A stretch of DNA of 64,000 bases. Source: Adiantum capillus-veneris (Eukaryota > Streptophyta > Polypodiopsida > Polypodiales > Pteridaceae). Positions 60,901-64,000 of the stretch are shown here, piece after piece (positions within the stretch are counted from its first letter, which is position 1; each line of letters starts with the position of its first letter). The notes below the pieces were generated by a model. That model saw only the letters and a list, made by a program, of their open reading frames with translations. It searched no databases and had not been told where the DNA came from. The translations under genes were made by a program, and so were the position numbers. Location: NCBI GenBank assembly GCA_014529385.2, contig CM043952.1, positions 157,081,057 through 157,145,056 of the forward strand, written 5' to 3'.

Positions 60901-63900
60901 GCAATCATATGTTCTGATCACCAACCCATTGAAGTTAACTAGGGAATTTATCTCAAGTCCTACAAAAATCCATAATCTTATTTTTATGCAACAAAACGTA
61001 AGAAATGACTGTTTTGATGAAAATGTACTGGTCCATCAACTTTGGAGGCTTGGTGTAACCAAAAGGTGAGAAATTTTACAAGTTTCTTATTTTTTCCATG
61101 TGTAGAAGGCCTTGAACTATAACCTCATGAAAGGATTTTACAAAATGAGTGGATCTACTATGGTTTTGGAGGTTTTTTTCAAAACCCTGAAAGGACACAT
61201 TTATGTCCTGTTAGGTTACCAACCTGGTGTTAAAGGTTATTCTTTCTTACCACTTGGAGTAACCATGATAGGTTTTACATGGGGGTTTGGTTCCAAGATC
61301 CACCACTTGTCCAAGCTAACTCTATTGAAACAGAGAGAGAAGCAAAGGTCCAGCACTTGTCCAAGCTAGGCTCCATTGAAACATGGAGAGAAGGATGCTC
61401 CACCATTTGTCCAAGATAGGCTGCATTGAAACATGACAAGAAGCAAGCTGCACCATGTCTCCAAGATGCTAGGCTCCATAGAAAAACATTAAACTCACGA
61501 TATGTCGTAGATGAGGGGTTTACATTCAAGGTCCAACACTTGTCCAAGCTATTATTGGTAGTAGCCTGAGTGGTTTGGTCTCAAGATTCACCACTTTTCC
61601 ACTCTATGTCATTATATTAAGAATATGTGGGTGTTAAGGTCCACCACTTGTCCAACCTATAAGGCTACATCTTAAAGGTTATTCTTTCTTACCACTTGGA
61701 GTGACCATGATAGGTTTTACATGGGGGTTTGGTTCCAAGGTCCACCACTTGTCCAAGCTAACTCTATTGAAACATAGAGAGAAACAAAGGTCCACCACTT
61801 GTCCAAGCTAGGCTCCATTGAAACATGGAGAGAAGGATGGTCCACCATTTGTTCAAGATAGGCTCCATTGAAACATGACGAGAAGCAAGCTGCACCATGT
61901 CTCCAAGATGCTAGGCTCCATCGACATACATTAAACCCACGATATTTCGTAGATGAGGGGTTTACATTCAAGGTCCACCACTTGTCCAAGCTATTATTGC
62001 TAGTAGCCTGAGTGGTTTGGTCTCAAGATTCACCACTTTTATTAAAGAATATGTGGGTGCTAAGGTCCACCACTTGTCCAACCTATAAGGCTACATCTTA
62101 AAGGTTATTCTTTCTTACCACTTGGAGTGACCATGATAGGTTTTACATGGGGGTTTGGTTCCAAGGTCACCACTTGTCCAAGCTAACTCTATTGAAACAT
62201 AGAGAGAAACAAAGGTCCACCACTTGTCCAAGCTAGGGTCCATTGAAACATGGAGAGAAGGATGCTCCACCATTTGTCCAAGATAGGCTCCATTGAAACA
62301 TGACGAGAAGCAAGCTGCACCATGTCTCCAAGATGCTACGCTCCATCGAAATACATTAAACCCACGATATTTCGTAGATGAGGGGTTTACATTCAAGGTC
62401 CACCACTTGTCTAAGCTATTATTGCTACTAGCCTGAGTGGTTTGGTCTCAAGATTCACCACTTTTATTAAGAATATGTGGGTGTTAAGGGCCACCACTTG
62501 TCCAACCTATAAGTCTACATCTTAAAGGTTATTCTTTCTTCCCACTTGGAGTGACCATGATAGGTTTTACATGGGGGTTTGGTTCCAAGTTCCACCACTT
62601 GTCCAAGCTAACTCTATTGAAACATAGAGAGAAACAAAGGTTGACTACTTGTCCAAGCTAGGCTCCATTGAAACATCGAGAGAACGATGCTCCACCATTT
62701 GTCGAAGCTAAGTCTATTGAAACATGGGGGGTTTACGTTCAAGGTCCACCACTTGTCCAAGCTATTATCGCTAGTAGCATGAGTAGTTTTATCTCAAGAT
62801 TCACCATTTTTTCACTCTATGTCATTATCTTAAGAATATTTGGGTATTAAGGTCCACCACTTGTCCAACCTATAAGGCTATATCTTAAAGGTTATTCTTT
62901 CTCACCACTTGGAGTGACCATGATAGGTTTTACATGGGGGTTTGGTTCCAAGGTCCACCACTTGTCCAAGCTAACTCTATTGAATCATAGAGATCAGCAA
63001 AGGTCCACCACTTGTCCAAGCTAGGGTCCATTGAAACATGGAGAGAAGGATGCTCCACTATTTGTCCAAGATAGACTCCATTGAAACATGAAGAGAAGCA
63101 AGCTGCAGCATGTCTCCAAGATGCTAGGGTTCATCGAAATACCTTAAACCCACGATATTTTGTACATGGGGGGTTTACATTCAAGTACCACCACTTGTCC
63201 AAGCTATTATCGCTAGTAGCATCAGTGGTTTTGTCTCAAGATTCACCACTTTTCCACTCTATGTCATTATATTAAGAATATGTGGGTGTTAAGGTCCACC
63301 ACTTGTCCAACCTTTAAGTCTATATCTTAAAGGTTATTCTCTCTTACCACTTGGAGTGACCATGATAGGTTTTACATGGGGATTTGGTTCCAAGGTCCAC
63401 CACTTGTCCAAGCTAACTCTATTGAAACAGAGAGAGAAACAAACGTCCACCACTTGTCCAAGCTAGGCTCCATTAAAACATGGAGAGAAGGATGGTCCAC
63501 CATTTGTCCAAGATAGGCTCCATTGAAACATGACGAGAAGCAAGCTGCACCATGTCTGCAAGATGCTAGGCTCCATTGAAAAACAGTAAACCCACGATAT
63601 GTCGTAGATGAGGGGTTTACATTCAAGGTCCAACACTTGTCCAAGCTATTATTGGTAGTAGCCTGAGTGGTTTGGTCTCAAGATTCACCACTTTTCCACT
63701 CTATGCCATTATATTAAGAATATCTGGGTGTTAAGGTCCACCACTTGTCCAACCTATAAGGATATATCATTAAGGTTATTCTTTCTCACCACTTGGAGTG
63801 ACCATGATAGGTTTTACATGGGGGTTTGGTTCCAAGGTCCACCACTTGTCCAAGCTAACTCTATTGAAACATAGAGAGAAACAAACGTCCACCACTTGTC

Positions 63901-64000
63901 CAACCTAGGCTCCATTGAAACATGGAGAGAACGATGCTCCACCATTTGTTGAAGCTAAGTCTATTGAAAGATGGGGGATTTACGTTCAAGGTCTACCAGT
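54940..64000 (+). repeat. Satellite block, right arm, with ~442-bp higher-order units
   Basis: Tandem monomers of about 50-60 bases begin TCCACCACTTGTCCAAGCTA and are grouped eight at a time into units of about 442 bases. The phrase GATAGGTTTTACATGGGGG starts a unit near 55507, 55949, 56391, 56752, 57192, 57634, 58072, 58516, 58879, 59213, 61266, 61708, 62137, 62566, 62927, 63365 and 63807. Most gaps are 438-444, with recurrent 361-363-base deletion units. Units are far more alike here than in the left arm, so this arm was homogenised more recently. The array runs off the right end of the window. Confidence 0.93.
59899..61229. mobile_element. piggyBac-like non-autonomous DNA transposon in the satellite
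   Basis: A 1331-bp insert interrupts the satellite and is flanked on both sides by TTAA (59895-59898 and 61230-61233); neighbouring satellite units show a single TTAA there. Ends are inverted: CACTAGGTTGGTAA at the left and CACCAGGTTGGTAAC read inward from the right. Subterminal GGACAC-TTTATGTCCTG repeats occur twice at the left and once at the right. TTAA duplication with CAC or CCC ends is the piggyBac hallmark. The interior is AT-rich; the longest frame (60857-61069, 70 codons) is not recognisable and no transposase is visible, so it depends on a transposase elsewhere. Confidence 0.8.

Noticed and set aside
60857-61069. 70-codon frame as the transposase of the TTAA element
   Set aside because: Too short and without DDE-type motifs; more likely chance or a remnant.
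55513-63644. Repeated ~90-residue minus-strand open frames (MDKWWTLNVN... type)
   Set aside because: They recur once per 442-bp satellite unit, begin at TTG rather than ATG, and translate the satellite monomers themselves; several units break them. I take them as repeat artefacts, not a gene family.
55000-64000. CRISPR-like repeats and spacers
   Set aside because: The repeats are a eukaryotic satellite with related, not unique, intervening DNA, and there are no cas genes.

Overview
This is nuclear DNA from a land plant with a large, repeat-choked genome. The genes have GT-AG introns, the LTR elements are Ty3 types with plant-like primer sites, and most of the window is mobile or tandemly repeated DNA. 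A fern, lycophyte or similar seedless plant is plausible, but the sequence alone does not settle it. I saw no rRNA, tRNA, CRISPR array or bacterial operon.

Layout. 1-1929: non-coding, with four copies of a 20-bp palindrome. 1930-8152: a non-autonomous LTR element with no recognisable pol. 8153-11284 (minus): 5' LTR, primer site and gag of a chromovirus-type Ty3 element. 11285-16342: right half of a DNA transposon (called T here) with a decayed ParB-like/DNA-methyltransferase gene. 16347-18085: 3' part of a Ty3 element (family G). 18086-22562: pol, chromodomain and 3' LTR of the chromovirus. 22563-26496: left half of T, with a palindrome array and a decayed DUF7869-type gene, the likely transposase. 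26497-30235 (minus): 5' part of the family G element. 30290-30660: a tandem array built on a 24-bp palindrome. 31083-37737: a family G relative with gag and protease but no reverse transcriptase. From 37738: an LTR fragment, then satellite DNA to the right end, in opposite orientations on the two sides of a minus-strand gene at 40658-54883. A piggyBac-like element at 59899-61229 sits inside the satellite.

Two things stand out. First, the minus-strand gene is open and spliced. It encodes a ParB-like domain fused to an N4/N6-type DNA methyltransferase fold. Its last common exon ends in a phase that fits three different downstream terminal exons: a SET domain, an FCP1/NIF phosphatase-like domain with a SAP-like tail, and a second FCP1-like domain. 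Second, a relative of this ParB-methyltransferase gene lies inside transposon T, whose ends are at 16342 and 26492. T has matching inverted ends, a GTAC target duplication inside a Ty3 integrase region, and a DUF7869 gene pointing the other way. A chromovirus went into T between the two genes, and an inversion then split the locus. I infer that the ParB-methyltransferase family moves, or once moved, as cargo of a DUF7869 transposon, and that the 40-55 kb gene is a related copy fused to chromatin-type domains.

Three unrelated palindrome families (ACATGGATCGCGATCCATGT, GGATTCTAGAATCC, and one centred on CTACGCGTAG) recur locally. None is explained by the genes. All intron, exon and domain calls here are by eye, from motifs and reading frame, with no database search.
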